Assembly (NCBI RefSeq): GCF_018255755.1
Contig: NZ_CP073766.1
Location: 1,178,001 to 1,242,000, forward strand
Length of the DNA: 64,000 nucleotides
From: Chitinophaga sp. HK235
GTDB taxonomy: Bacteria; Bacteroidota; Bacteroidia; Chitinophagales; Chitinophagaceae
Direction of reading: 5' to 3'
A model generated the notes under the pieces. The model had not been told where the DNA came from, did no database searches, and saw nothing but the letters and a program-made list of their open reading frames with translations. Position numbers and translations under genes: made by a program. How positions within the stretch are numbered: the stretch's first letter is position 1; every line of letters starts with the position of its first letter. Positions 43,001 through 52,300 of the stretch are shown piece by piece.

Positions 43001-45404
43001 ATGCCGCCGTTGGTAAACTTACTTTGGAAGGTACGTCCGTAACGACATAACAGCCTTTTCCGTCTCTTACACGGAAGATATAGTCTCCCGCAGTATGTAA
43101 CGCACTACCGTTAGTAAAGTTTGTGAAGGTGGTTCCATCATCCATTGACCATGCATATGTATAAGTACCATCCCCACCACTGGCTGCGATATTAACAACC
43201 ACACCATCCGTCATACAAATGGCGTTTTTTAACGTTACATCAGTGATCTGTACTGCGGTAGGTGCTGTGAGCGTAATGTTGGAAGAGGTTACTGAGCAGC
43301 CGGCCGACTTACTATCTGTAACGGTTACACGATAAATACCAGGCTCCAGCCCTTCGATTTTTGTATCAGTACTAAACCAGAAGCTGTTACCTTTCCAGAC
43401 ACCGCCGACCAACTGCTCCCAGGTATATTTATAAAAAGAAGATCCCCCACTGACAGTTGTTTTCAGCAGTCCGTCGTTAGCTCCATTACAAGTGATGTTG
43501 CTGCCTTGCAGCTGCACCTGTAATGGGGATCGTTGATATACATCAAATGATTGCGTAATTTGGTCGTTACAGGTAGATGTTTGCACTTTCATCGTATAGT
43601 TTCCTGCAGAAAGACTGGTAAATTCACCAGTGGTATTAGTTAGGGGAATACCATTACTACCGGTGAGCGTATAGACGTAACTGTTAACCCCACCGGTAGC
43701 GGAAAACTGCAATCTGCCGTCGCTACCACCATAACAGCTAACAGAATCACGAGCAACCAACTGTAATGACAGCGGCGTTACTGTATTGAGTATTGTGGTG
43801 GTCGTCCAGCCAGTACAACCCGCGTAATCAGCATTCAGCAGCTCTATCGTATAATTGCCTCCATCCAAACCAGGGAAGGTATAATTACGTGCAGTCGTAA
43901 TACCGGATTGTTGTACCAGTATTGCGTTTTTATATAAATTGTATTTATAATTTGTGGGACCTGCGTCTGCAGTAACAGTAATGCTTCCATTTGCAGGACT
44001 GATACAGGTAGGATTGGTGGGTACTATCTGACCTGTAACAGGCGGTGGTTGTGTAAGACGGATATTTATACTTTTAATGGGGCAGGTTCCATCTCTCACT
44101 TCTGCAGTATAATCATCACCGGCAGGAAGATTCTGCCATGTCATTGTAGTACCGTTAACCTTTTGTTCAGGCCGAACAATAACACCACCCTTCTTTAGCG
44201 TAAAGAAATAACCGTTATCAACACCATTTCCTCCGGCAGCAGTAACACTGATTTTGCCATCGCTACCACCATAACAGCTAACACCTGGGGCATTATTATT
44301 ACTGAGCAGTAGTTCATCAAATTGTTTAATAGGTATGAAGTAAGGAGCAAAACAGCTTCCCATCTCTCCTGAAGCATTTATTACCCATAAACTATAATCA
44401 CCTTTGGGAATATTTAGTAACCTGATACCTGAATCAACAGGAACGGCACCTGGACTCCAGTCCTGTATATCTCCACAGTTCGATACTCCACCTGCCAGCC
44501 AGGGATCACAAGGTACTGTTACATTACCTTTCCTTAATATCCAGCGCATGGTAGTAAACCCGCTGGTAATGGCACTACCGGGAATATATACCTGCCCATT
44601 ATCCATACCGAAACAAGCCGGAGTTTTTTGAATTTTATTGACATCAACAACAGGTGGAGGTGGATTGAAGGTATATATATCACCTTTATTAGGATTATAA
44701 AACGAGTAGAATACCCTGTTAAACCCATAATCAGCTTTTACTCTGCATCGAAATTGTACATTTGTTACGGCTGATTTAATGGCTGGTATCTTTTCGGCTG
44801 GCACAAAATTGTAATCATAATCGGCAGTCGAATCCAGTGGAAACCAGCTCCCGTTGATATTGTATTCCCAGAGTACACTGGTGGTAACTACATCATCAGA
44901 AAATAAAGGCCAGTTCATATCAGAGTGCAGATTTATCGCCGAATTTCCACAAGCTCCACCAGGTGTAGCCGGGGATACAACTATAGGGTTGGGAGGAATC
45001 ATTCTGTAGGAAAATGTGACTACCACATTAGACATGACTGATATATCCATCATTTGATAGCTATGACTTTTGCCATAAAAAACCCCTGAAGGGCCTGAAA
45101 GTCCGTTGTAGTCTACCGGATAAATATCTGTATAAGGAATTTCAGCCACATCAAGGTTGTTATAACCTAATGTAACCGACTCTACATAGGAATAATTAAT
45201 ACCTGCTGTCAATACTCCATTCCTGTAGGTATCCGGAAAGGGACCATGGTCCAAAGAGAAGTTGTTATAACTTGAAAAGTTACCTGCTACGCGGGCCTTT
45301 ATAATTACATTCTTAGGCAGCGTTTGCCCCAAAACCTGATTGTTACCTGATAATAACAAACATATCAGCATAACATATCGAATAATTGTAGTAATACTCT
45401 TCAT
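40023..45404 (-). CDS. Secreted SprB-repeat protein with T9SS type A sorting domain
   Basis: 1793 aa from ATG 45404 (MKSITTIIRYVMLICLLL is a normal signal peptide; ATG 45422 and TTG 45443 are alternatives). After an N-terminal region of about 250 residues come 16 SprB-type repeats, each marked by C-[YFN]-G-x-x-D/x-G ... G-G and closing with G-x-Y-x-x-x-V-x-D-x-x-G-C. SprB repeats occur in gliding and adhesion proteins on the surface of gliding Bacteroidota. The last about 75 residues (LSPNPNNGYFHFKVKL ... GTYILRVITENESKDIRFIIAR) form a T9SS type A sorting domain, so the protein should cross the outer membrane through the type IX machine. It lies just downstream of the beta-barrel gene and 56 bp upstream of the TANFOR gene. 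Confidence 0.93.
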   Translation of the reverse strand: MKSITTIIRYVMLICLLLSGNNQVLGQTLPKNVIIKARVAGNFSSYNNFSLDHGPFPDTYRNGVLTAGINYSYVESVTLGYNNLDVAEIPYTDIYPVDYNGLSGPSGVFYGKSHSYQMMDISVMSNVVVTFSYRMIPPNPIVVSPATPGGACGNSAINLHSDMNWPLFSDDVVTTSVLWEYNINGSWFPLDSTADYDYNFVPAEKIPAIKSAVTNVQFRCRVKADYGFNRVFYSFYNPNKGDIYTFNPPPPVVDVNKIQKTPACFGMDNGQVYIPGSAITSGFTTMRWILRKGNVTVPCDPWLAGGVSNCGDIQDWSPGAVPVDSGIRLLNIPKGDYSLWVINASGEMGSCFAPYFIPIKQFDELLLSNNNAPGVSCYGGSDGKISVTAAGGNGVDNGYFFTLKKGGVIVRPEQKVNGTTMTWQNLPAGDDYTAEVRDGTCPIKSINIRLTQPPPVTGQIVPTNPTCISPANGSITVTADAGPTNYKYNLYKNAILVQQSGITTARNYTFPGLDGGNYTIELLNADYAGCTGWTTTTILNTVTPLSLQLVARDSVSCYGGSDGRLQFSATGGVNSYVYTLTGSNGIPLTNTTGEFTSLSAGNYTMKVQTSTCNDQITQSFDVYQRSPLQVQLQGSNITCNGANDGLLKTTVSGGSSFYKYTWEQLVGGVWKGNSFWFSTDTKIEGLEPGIYRVTVTDSKSAGCSVTSSNITLTAPTAVQITDVTLKNAICMTDGVVVNIAASGGDGTYTYAWSMDDGTTFTNFTNGSALHTAGDYIFRVRDGKGCYVVTDVPSKVSLPTAALSFTTQLSGYNGFNISCNGAGDGKITIMATGGNGGTYTGYQYKLNNGSYQNTGIFQNLTAGVYAISVKDARGCEISGSVTLTQPSLYMNVTKQDIRCYGQSTGSITTTVSGGAAPYRLLLNGVAVNVNQVIPNLAKGDYNLSVTDANGCMKDTVVSIVYNYPALLAESATVNDIRCFGTQGNIALSATGGDGNYHYTISTDNWTTQQTYTSGGSLPAGSYAVRVADGQGCTTNFPDKLTITTPAAPVSFTAVLSDYNGKNISCAGGDNGTAQITATGGNGGTYSGYTYAVDNGLFTNISLLDHITAGNHLIKVKDGRGCVVSNSYTFTESSQALNIVLVSKQDVKCAAIPGGSIKVAGSGGTGSLQYSIDGNTWQSSPDFTGLAGGDYIITVRDANSCGITMPVKINSLSDVIVIDQLTRNDIVCYGGKGTISLQSHGGSGTLINEYSLNGGAYTSFNNNTTLGPGNYTLRVKDALGCYSPESEVVSITAPSTPINTTITTSSFNGMQISCYGLTDGAFSITATGGNEGGYSGYQYSFNNSPYTNTSSYNSLAAGNYPLKIKDGRGCVISQNVVLQQPAAPVSLSIAGIEHLTCGANATGKISVQSAGGVAPYTYMMNNGDWQSTPVFAALPADNYSLQVKDANGCAARSTATVNTLYPAITATAAILPVTCYGAHNGNIKVNVAGGDGNYNYQWNVAGIAGNNAQNLPAGNYGVTITDGKGCSTTSHFEVSQPAVLTMEATAAAICDGLGDGVIRTKVQGGTLPYQFALNKGGWAIQETFTNLSAGNYEVAVKDANGCAASQLVSITKANVKPDVNFLVASKKNAMDTLVIKEISLPVPDEVSWTYHPQAILLGYDRGTPLIKFTQAGTYWVEMKARFGVCTYTLRKELTISPYDPIAGPGNSLPVNVIDVVTLSPNPNNGYFHFKVKLNRKQQVLVTVFDMNGLTVGRRQYTPALSIDDQFDISNAKNGTYILRVITENESKDIRFIIAR
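40800..43020 (-). repeat. Three-fold higher-order repeat of SprB units
   Basis: Within the SprB protein, nine units are arranged as three sets of three, each set about 0.7 kb. Each set opens with a similar leader (SGYNGFNISC, SDYNGKNISC, SSFNGMQISC), then a unit with ATGGNGGTYTGYQY-like sequence, then a shorter unit ending in DANGC or similar, then a third unit with C-x-G-x-x-G. Confidence 0.75.
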
Positions 45405-45439
45405 TAACTTAAAATTTTGCATCCTAATTAACCTGGTTA

Positions 45440-47221
45440 TCAAAATGAATAGGTATAATTAACGGTGCTTGTTAATTCGCTATATCCCGGCTGCGATGCA
45501 GCAGCCCCTCGCAACAACCACATCACCGAAGCCCCAATATTATGTGTCTGTTTATTAAACATTTTTTTCTTCCCCGCATCTGTTGCACTTGCTGATTGTT
45601 TTGCTTTCGGTGAATAATTTATATTAAGCCCTGTATTAAAAAGGGTACTGTTAGTTGTATTAGCTATACCTGCAGCTTCCGTGGTGGCTTTGGTCATGTT
45701 ATATGTAGCAGAAATACCGGTGCGCAGGGTTTTATCAAAATATTGTTTATTAACGTTTACGCTGGGCCCCATAAAAGTGGTCATTACTCCGGTAGCGGAA
45801 TTCTGGTAGAAGTTCACGGCTCCCATAAGTGATAAAGATTTAGGTACCAGGTTATAGGTATAACTGAGATTAGAAGTAAAGAATTTATTCAGGTTTTCTT
45901 TGGCATCGACAGCACTACTTTTGTCGCTCGCATACTGATAAGATGAATTCAATGAAATGGTTTGTTGTCTGTTCTTATCACCAGTACGGTACATGATCAT
46001 CCCGTTATAAGTATTGTTAACCTGGTAAAAATCCAATGTATCCAGTGGATTGGAGAAATAAGGATCTACCAGCGGACGAATACGGGTGTAGTTACTAAAG
46101 TTGGAATACCCGCTGTTGATAGCCCAATGCTCATTGGGAACAATACTGGTATTAATGTTGGCCACAAATCTTTTGGCATCGCTGGTTTTACTGTCATCCA
46201 GGTTATTTACCTGCATTCCTGCATTGGCAGAAATATTTACTTTCCCTCCCAATAACTGAAAAGTAGGCGCCACAGTGATATTGCGCATATCATTTACTAC
46301 ATTGTAAGCACCAAGGGTTACATAGTCTGGCGCTACCCGCTCATACCGCAGTTGTATAACGTAAAAATTGCCAGTATACCCAATACCAGCTTGAATAGCG
46401 TCAAAATAACGGGTACTGGCGGTAGGAGATAATAATTTACCCAGCAAATTAGAGGTTCCCCTACTACTGTCGAAACTGTTCTTTTCAGAACGGGTATCAC
46501 GATTCAGGGCAGACACGGAATACTCTGTTTCTATAAAAAACCGCTTTGCTATATTTTGTTTGATATTAAAGGCCACTGCCACATTTTCCTTAGGCGTAAT
46601 AGTAGCATCATCCGGGATATATGGGATAGAATTCGCATTATCTTTTGCCCTAAAAACAGATACCGTATAGGCGTTCCCATTATCTTCATATCCCATTTTC
46701 AGCCCATAACCGACACGTTCAAACGCAGCACGATTATAACTTTCAGGAGACAAGGCATCAAACGGAACGGCTTTCAGGAGTTTACCATACATCGCTGCAA
46801 ACCGCCATTTCCCTGGGCTCAGCTCCAGTCCTGCCCCATCAAACATATGACCAGCCAGCGTATAATTGCTGAAGTTCATACTGGTGGTTCCGAAGTAGGC
46901 CCTGGCCCATTTATACGAAGGGGCGAAACGAAACTGATTAAACGGTTGGGAATAGCTCCTGCTCTGATTACTATAGCTAAACGAAAACGGCATATCATAA
47001 CCAAACATATTGATATTGATATTACCATTCAGATACCAGGCCAGCGGATCTCTCCTGCTGTCAATACCATTGGCGGTATAAACAGTAGTGCTCGCATTCA
47101 CTGACCCGTTCATGCTGATCCCTTTTTTAACTCCCAATTGGTCCAATGCCTGCCCATAGGTAGCTGAAGCCGACACCAGCAGTAAAAGGAAGGTTATACT
47201 ATATCGTATATATTTCTTCAT
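45440..47221 (-). CDS. Outer-membrane beta-barrel protein
   Basis: 593 aa with signal peptide MKKYIRYSITFLLLLVSASA and AYGQ-type cleavage (ATYGQ). The mature part is built of alternating polar and aromatic residues in many predicted beta-strands (for example MPFSFSYSNQSRSYSQPFNQ). It ends NYTYSF, an aromatic C-terminus typical of proteins inserted by the BAM complex. No family name is recognised, and it is longer than the PorP/SprF proteins (about 300-350 aa) often paired with SprB. A channel or anchor for the adjacent surface proteins is inference. It lies 52 bp downstream of the fibronectin-III gene, and its stop lies 35 bp before ATG 45404 of the SprB gene. Confidence 0.85.
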   Translation of the reverse strand: MKKYIRYSITFLLLLVSASATYGQALDQLGVKKGISMNGSVNASTTVYTANGIDSRRDPLAWYLNGNININMFGYDMPFSFSYSNQSRSYSQPFNQFRFAPSYKWARAYFGTTSMNFSNYTLAGHMFDGAGLELSPGKWRFAAMYGKLLKAVPFDALSPESYNRAAFERVGYGLKMGYEDNGNAYTVSVFRAKDNANSIPYIPDDATITPKENVAVAFNIKQNIAKRFFIETEYSVSALNRDTRSEKNSFDSSRGTSNLLGKLLSPTASTRYFDAIQAGIGYTGNFYVIQLRYERVAPDYVTLGAYNVVNDMRNITVAPTFQLLGGKVNISANAGMQVNNLDDSKTSDAKRFVANINTSIVPNEHWAINSGYSNFSNYTRIRPLVDPYFSNPLDTLDFYQVNNTYNGMIMYRTGDKNRQQTISLNSSYQYASDKSSAVDAKENLNKFFTSNLSYTYNLVPKSLSLMGAVNFYQNSATGVMTTFMGPSVNVNKQYFDKTLRTGISATYNMTKATTEAAGIANTTNSTLFNTGLNINYSPKAKQSASATDAGKKKMFNKQTHNIGASVMWLLRGAAASQPGYSELTSTVNYTYSF

Positions 47222-47273
47222 ATTTCTTTATCGTTGCATCCACCTCGTAATCATAAATCTGATGTCGGTTGAT

Positions 47274-49346
47274 TTAATATTTCACCTGAATTTCCTTGCT
47301 CATCTCGGCTTTCACATCGCCTTTCATGATCGCAGTAATCTTGTATTTATAAATATTCCCGAGTATAATTTCTACATCGGCCCATTGTTTTAATCCGCCT
47401 TCCAGTGTAGTATACAGGATAAATGGAGCATCATTTTTCGCCCTGTAAATACGGTATTGTCTTACATCCGGGAGATGATACTCCCAGGAAAGCTCCACTT
47501 GTTTTTTCTCCTGGTTAACAATGGCCTTCCACGCTCCTACTGCGGGGCGGCGGCCTGTCTCAAACCATATGTCTCCGCTAATCTCTTTGCTTTTATTCCC
47601 AGCGTCATCCCATACCATCAACTGATAATAATAGGTATTACCTTGTTGTAGCGTTGTATCTGTATAGGTTTCCCGCAAATGAGCCGTATCCCAGGAAGTC
47701 ACCGTAATCATACTGCTATCCTTCACATTAATACGGGAGAGGGTATATTTCACCACGTCTTCGCTGGTACTATTGCGCCATTCCAATATCACAGCCCTCA
47801 AGCTATCGGAGCGGAAGGCCTTTGTAATAACCGGTGCAGAAGGAGCAATTGTATCCGGTCTTCTGAGCATAATAAACGGCGTATACCCAGAGGTGTTATA
47901 GTTCTTATCTACTGCAATGATCTGATAAAACACTTTGGGGGTGAGGGTATGCAAGGTAACAGTATCACAAAAGAGCGGCTTTGTACAGATCTCTTTTGTC
48001 ACTTCTATGAATTCCTCTTTGGCGCTATTGGCGCGAAATACACGATATCCCAACAAATCTTTTTCTGTATTATTATTCCATTGCAGGGAAACTACTCCCA
48101 ATGAATCTATCTTTCCTGCCAAACCTATTGGAATAGCAGGTGGTATGGTATCTATGATCTGTGCAAAATAAGGGAAGGAATATATCGCCTTACCTCTTTT
48201 GGTAATACCTTTAATACGGTAATAATTAGTACCCAACGGCTTTTCATCGGTATAGGTATAAACTGGTTTATCAAACGTGGCAATCGGTGTAAAAGGTCCT
48301 TTACCATTATCTGCGCGGGTAATAACTATTTTGGATAACTGTTTGGACAAGTCGCCCGGCAGGAGCCAACGCAATTCAATTTTCTTGTTATCAGTAACAA
48401 TGATGGTATCCAGCACCGGTCTGTCTGATACCAATGCCACACCCATTCCTTCTACAGTTTGAGAATAAGGTCCATATTCACCAAATGGAGTAATACCCCG
48501 TACACGATAGAAATACTTTTTATCGTTATCAGGTAAAGAATCCTGGTAATAGGAAAACCCATGGGCATCAGGACCAGAAGGTATGACAGGCAGATTCGTC
48601 GTCGATGCAAATTTTTTCCCATCAACAGATCTTTCAACTGAATAAGCGGAGTACATGCTTTTATTAAAGGCAGTGAGCCATCCTAAGGTGGCAGTACTGT
48701 CTGCACAAACGATAGCCAGTTCCTGCGGGCGACTTAACAATACTGGTTCATCCACTGATGTTACTACGATAGCGGTATCAATCACCAGGTTAACAGGCTG
48801 TTTTGCCAGTGCTATCCGGTAAACGTATCGTTCTCCTTTTTTTACATTATTATCTTCCAGGAACAGACCTGCACTTCTGGCTGCATTAACAGATAAATCG
48901 CAGGATAATAAGGCCATCGCCATGCGCCAGTCGTTCTGGTTCTGGTTTTCAAAGTAAGCGCCAATTCCCTCTTCCGGTTTTATTTTTTTTGCACCTTCTC
49001 CATAGATTATTTCTGCCACTATCGCTATTCTATCATCTTTTTCAGCCGCTGCCTCCATTTTTTGCAATGAATATGGCAACAGCGGCTGTGGCGTAAGCAA
49101 TATTGCCTGGGGTTGCTTTACCAGCTCCCCGTTAACAGCGACTGTGAAGCGTTCTACCGTATAGCCGTACTTGTTACCCATCTCCCAGGATATGTAACTG
49201 GATGGCGACCACCGCAATCTGATCCTATCAGGTTTAGGATCGGCCAGTCCTGCGATACGATGTTCACTTTGCTGGGCATAAGACAGGCTGTGACCAGCTA
49301 AAAGCAACAGCACAGCTAACAAACCGGTTAAAAAAATGCGATACAT
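47274..49346 (-). CDS. Exported multi-fibronectin-III protein
   Basis: 690 aa with signal peptide MYRIFLTGLLAVLLLLAGHS. Several fibronectin-III-type units follow, shown by recurring W/L-x-W-x-N ... Y-R-[VI]-x-[GA]-[VI] patterns such as FFYRVRGITPFGEYGPYSQ-like, YYRIKGITKRGK, LLGYRVFRANSAKEEF and RQYRIYRAKND. No catalytic motif was seen, so it is probably structural or adhesive. No T9SS sorting domain is evident at the C-terminus (KAEMSKEIQVKY), so it may stay in the periplasm or at the outer membrane. It starts 3 bp after the stop of the 1470-aa gene, which implies translational coupling. Confidence 0.85.
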   Translation of the reverse strand: MYRIFLTGLLAVLLLLAGHSLSYAQQSEHRIAGLADPKPDRIRLRWSPSSYISWEMGNKYGYTVERFTVAVNGELVKQPQAILLTPQPLLPYSLQKMEAAAEKDDRIAIVAEIIYGEGAKKIKPEEGIGAYFENQNQNDWRMAMALLSCDLSVNAARSAGLFLEDNNVKKGERYVYRIALAKQPVNLVIDTAIVVTSVDEPVLLSRPQELAIVCADSTATLGWLTAFNKSMYSAYSVERSVDGKKFASTTNLPVIPSGPDAHGFSYYQDSLPDNDKKYFYRVRGITPFGEYGPYSQTVEGMGVALVSDRPVLDTIIVTDNKKIELRWLLPGDLSKQLSKIVITRADNGKGPFTPIATFDKPVYTYTDEKPLGTNYYRIKGITKRGKAIYSFPYFAQIIDTIPPAIPIGLAGKIDSLGVVSLQWNNNTEKDLLGYRVFRANSAKEEFIEVTKEICTKPLFCDTVTLHTLTPKVFYQIIAVDKNYNTSGYTPFIMLRRPDTIAPSAPVITKAFRSDSLRAVILEWRNSTSEDVVKYTLSRINVKDSSMITVTSWDTAHLRETYTDTTLQQGNTYYYQLMVWDDAGNKSKEISGDIWFETGRRPAVGAWKAIVNQEKKQVELSWEYHLPDVRQYRIYRAKNDAPFILYTTLEGGLKQWADVEIILGNIYKYKITAIMKGDVKAEMSKEIQVKY

Positions 49347-49349
49347 TAA

Positions 49350-52300
49350 TTATAATTTATAGTAGATGCTTCTTGTAACAGATGAAGTGATATTGTTAAT
49401 ACCAGGCAGCCGGTATTGAATCTCAACAGGATAAAACTGATTGCCTTGCAGGTCTGGGAAAATGGAGGTCAGCAACCGGCTGATAGCAGGTGTTGGCGTT
49501 CCACCATTGATATAGAAGCGGTTCGCTTTATTCAGTAATTCATGATAATCCTCATTAGCTGAGAAAGATACATAATACATAAAGCGACAGCGTCCTGGTT
49601 TGGTTTGCGCAAACCCTTCACTGATAGCGCCATCTCCCAGTGTATACGGGGTTTGATCATTATTATACATCCTTACCGCATCCAGTGGTGGAATACCTCC
49701 CATGGAAAGATCCCGTGTGATGGTCATAGATGGATGGAATGGATAACCGTTGTATAACAATGGCATCACCGTGTTTTGTAACCAGGGATTATTCAGTCCG
49801 GCTTTCAGTGTAATCAACGGTTTTGTGGAGAAAGAGCCATCTCCTTCGGTTTCGAATTTGTCAAATGTTTCCGGTGCATCAAAACGTCGTCCGATCACAC
49901 TGATATAATTGGTGGCCACATCAAATAAGTCGCGCGGATCTGTAGTGGCATTCATTTTCTCTACAAACGTGCTGTATTTGCTGGTACGGAAACTGTAGCT
50001 GATTACTTCTTTGCTGACATCAGTAGTAGCATTTCCCTTTAACCTTTTTTGTGCAATAGTGGTAGAAGAGCCATCTTCATCTACAGTAGTTACTTCTTTG
50101 GTAGTTACATTATTTGCCGCCGCTTCGCCGTCTGCTGAGGAACGGGTAATACTGAAAGTATGAATCGTTTCTTTGGCCAGATTTGCCGGTATATCAAAGT
50201 TAACCTGTGCTGTAGCAGCATCATATACCAGGTTGCTGACAGGCGATTCACCCTGTGAGGTTTTGAGCGTCGCAGCTACTTTCCACTTTTTACCTGCTGC
50301 ATCTGTGGCCGCAAACAATCCAGGTTGACCGAGTTTTAGTTTGATATATCCTTTACCATATTCCTTAGGCAGGAAATTGTATTGTCTTCTTACCGGATAA
50401 GCATAAGCAACATTCTCCCATGGAACATAAGTTGGCTCTTCGCCGGTTGTAAAGGTGGCAGCCTTCTTTTCATAGTCAATTTCATTATTGCCATTCTTCA
50501 GAGCATCCCAACGCCCCCCGTTTTGCCTTTCAATATGCACTTTTGCAGCTGCAGTTAACTTGCTCAGGCCTGGTAATATATCACGCATTTTAAGGGATGC
50601 AGCAGCACCATCAGGATTCACGATCACTTCCCCTTTTATTTCCGCATTATTATGCAGCACCTTTAATTCATCCAGTTGAATACGATAAGTGGCGACTTCA
50701 TCAAATTCGTTTAACATAGAGAATGGTTTTACAACCGGTATGTTAAAGGCCACTTGTGGAACAGCAAATACGCTTACATCATCATTCTTATCACCTGGTT
50801 TAATATCGCTGATAATTTCTATATTGAGCTCCTTCGCACCTACTATTTCACACTGGGAACCCAGTTCTACTTTAATATTGGCACGACCTTTAATCAGGCC
50901 GCCCAGCACCTCATATTTTATGCCCACCATGCCACGGAACCAGCTAGGATTGGGCAATTTTGCTTGCAATAGCACAGCAGCCGACAATTTCGCAATCGAA
51001 AAATTTTTCTTCGAGCCAAATATTTTCACCCGGATACCCACGTCCCCTTTCAGGAATACATAGGCCTGACCAGATGCATACCAACCATTAAACCCAATCA
51101 GACTATTACTGCCTTTACACCTGGCTTCCCCATAATTACGCAATAGGATATCCGTTCCTGCCCCGATCGCAAATTCACCATATATACCATAATCAAAGGC
51201 GAACCCAGCCCGGAAATGTGCCCCAAAACCAAATCCACTACCCGTACTCATGGAATTTTCCATTGCCATGAAGTTGGTATTTATATCATCAAAGAGTTCA
51301 CTTACCTCCTGGGGCAATGGCGGCATATCTTCCACATGCGTTCCCATCATGAAGTAAGTCTTGATTTCCGCCAATCCTAAAACGGATACACCAAACATTT
51401 CAGAAGGACGGCCTATATAAAACCACCAGTCCTTAGGCCCGACATGCAGGGCCGCTTCCCCTACAAGACCGCGATCATGAATGCCTTTGAGTACTCCTGC
51501 AATATTTATATATGTTTTGATATTTGCATCAAATGTGCTGTTGACATTGTCATAACGCATTTTGAACTTCACCCATATCGGTGCTGATTCATCTTCACCG
51601 GCATCCTTGGTGCTGGTAGCTTTTTTAGGTAAGTGCAGAACATAACCAGCGCCATCGAACTGTGCATAACGGAAACCTCCATCAGTACCAAACTGTACTT
51701 CCAGCGCCACATTCACATTTACCACCATTTCTTTTACGAAAGACAAGGATACGCCTCCCATAAACCCAAGACCAGCATCTTTGGAAGGCACATACTGGAA
51801 TATTTCACTCAGGTCTTTAGACATCCCACCCTGTTTATCAAGGGCGTTCCTGGTGTCATATGGATCAAATTGCGCGGGCCGCTCCATGTGGTAAGACATA
51901 CCACCCATCAGCCCTGTTATGTTAAGCGCAGGCGGTATAGGGATGGTAACGCCGATATATGCATCCACATGCCAGTAGCGATAATCATCTTTGGAGCCAA
52001 AGTAGGCAGTAGCCTTAGCTTTAGGAATAGGTCCAGGTATGGAAAAATCCAGGAAACCACGGAAACCGTTACCAAACGTCGGATGATTATCGAAAACCGT
52101 TAGCATACCATGCATCTGGAATGCCATCACTTTTACTGTCAGCTCTATATCATTAATAGTTACCTTATCAAGCTTCCAGCGCGTCCTGATTTTTTGTACC
52201 GGGGCTCCATCTACATAAGCAGTTTGTGTTTCCTCCGTTTGCGCAGCCGTTACCACAAAGGAAGTACTGCCAGCAAAACCTTTGTCGCCACTGTTCATGA

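Noticed and set aside
40800..43020. CRISPR-like or other DNA repeat array
   Set aside because: The repetition is in protein-coding SprB units with diverged DNA and no short identical repeats with unique spacers.
45405..45443. TTG start giving a 4-bp overlap between the beta-barrel and SprB genes
   Set aside because: ATG 45404 begins a normal signal peptide directly, while the TTG form adds 13 residues before it; the overlap cannot be excluded but is less likely.
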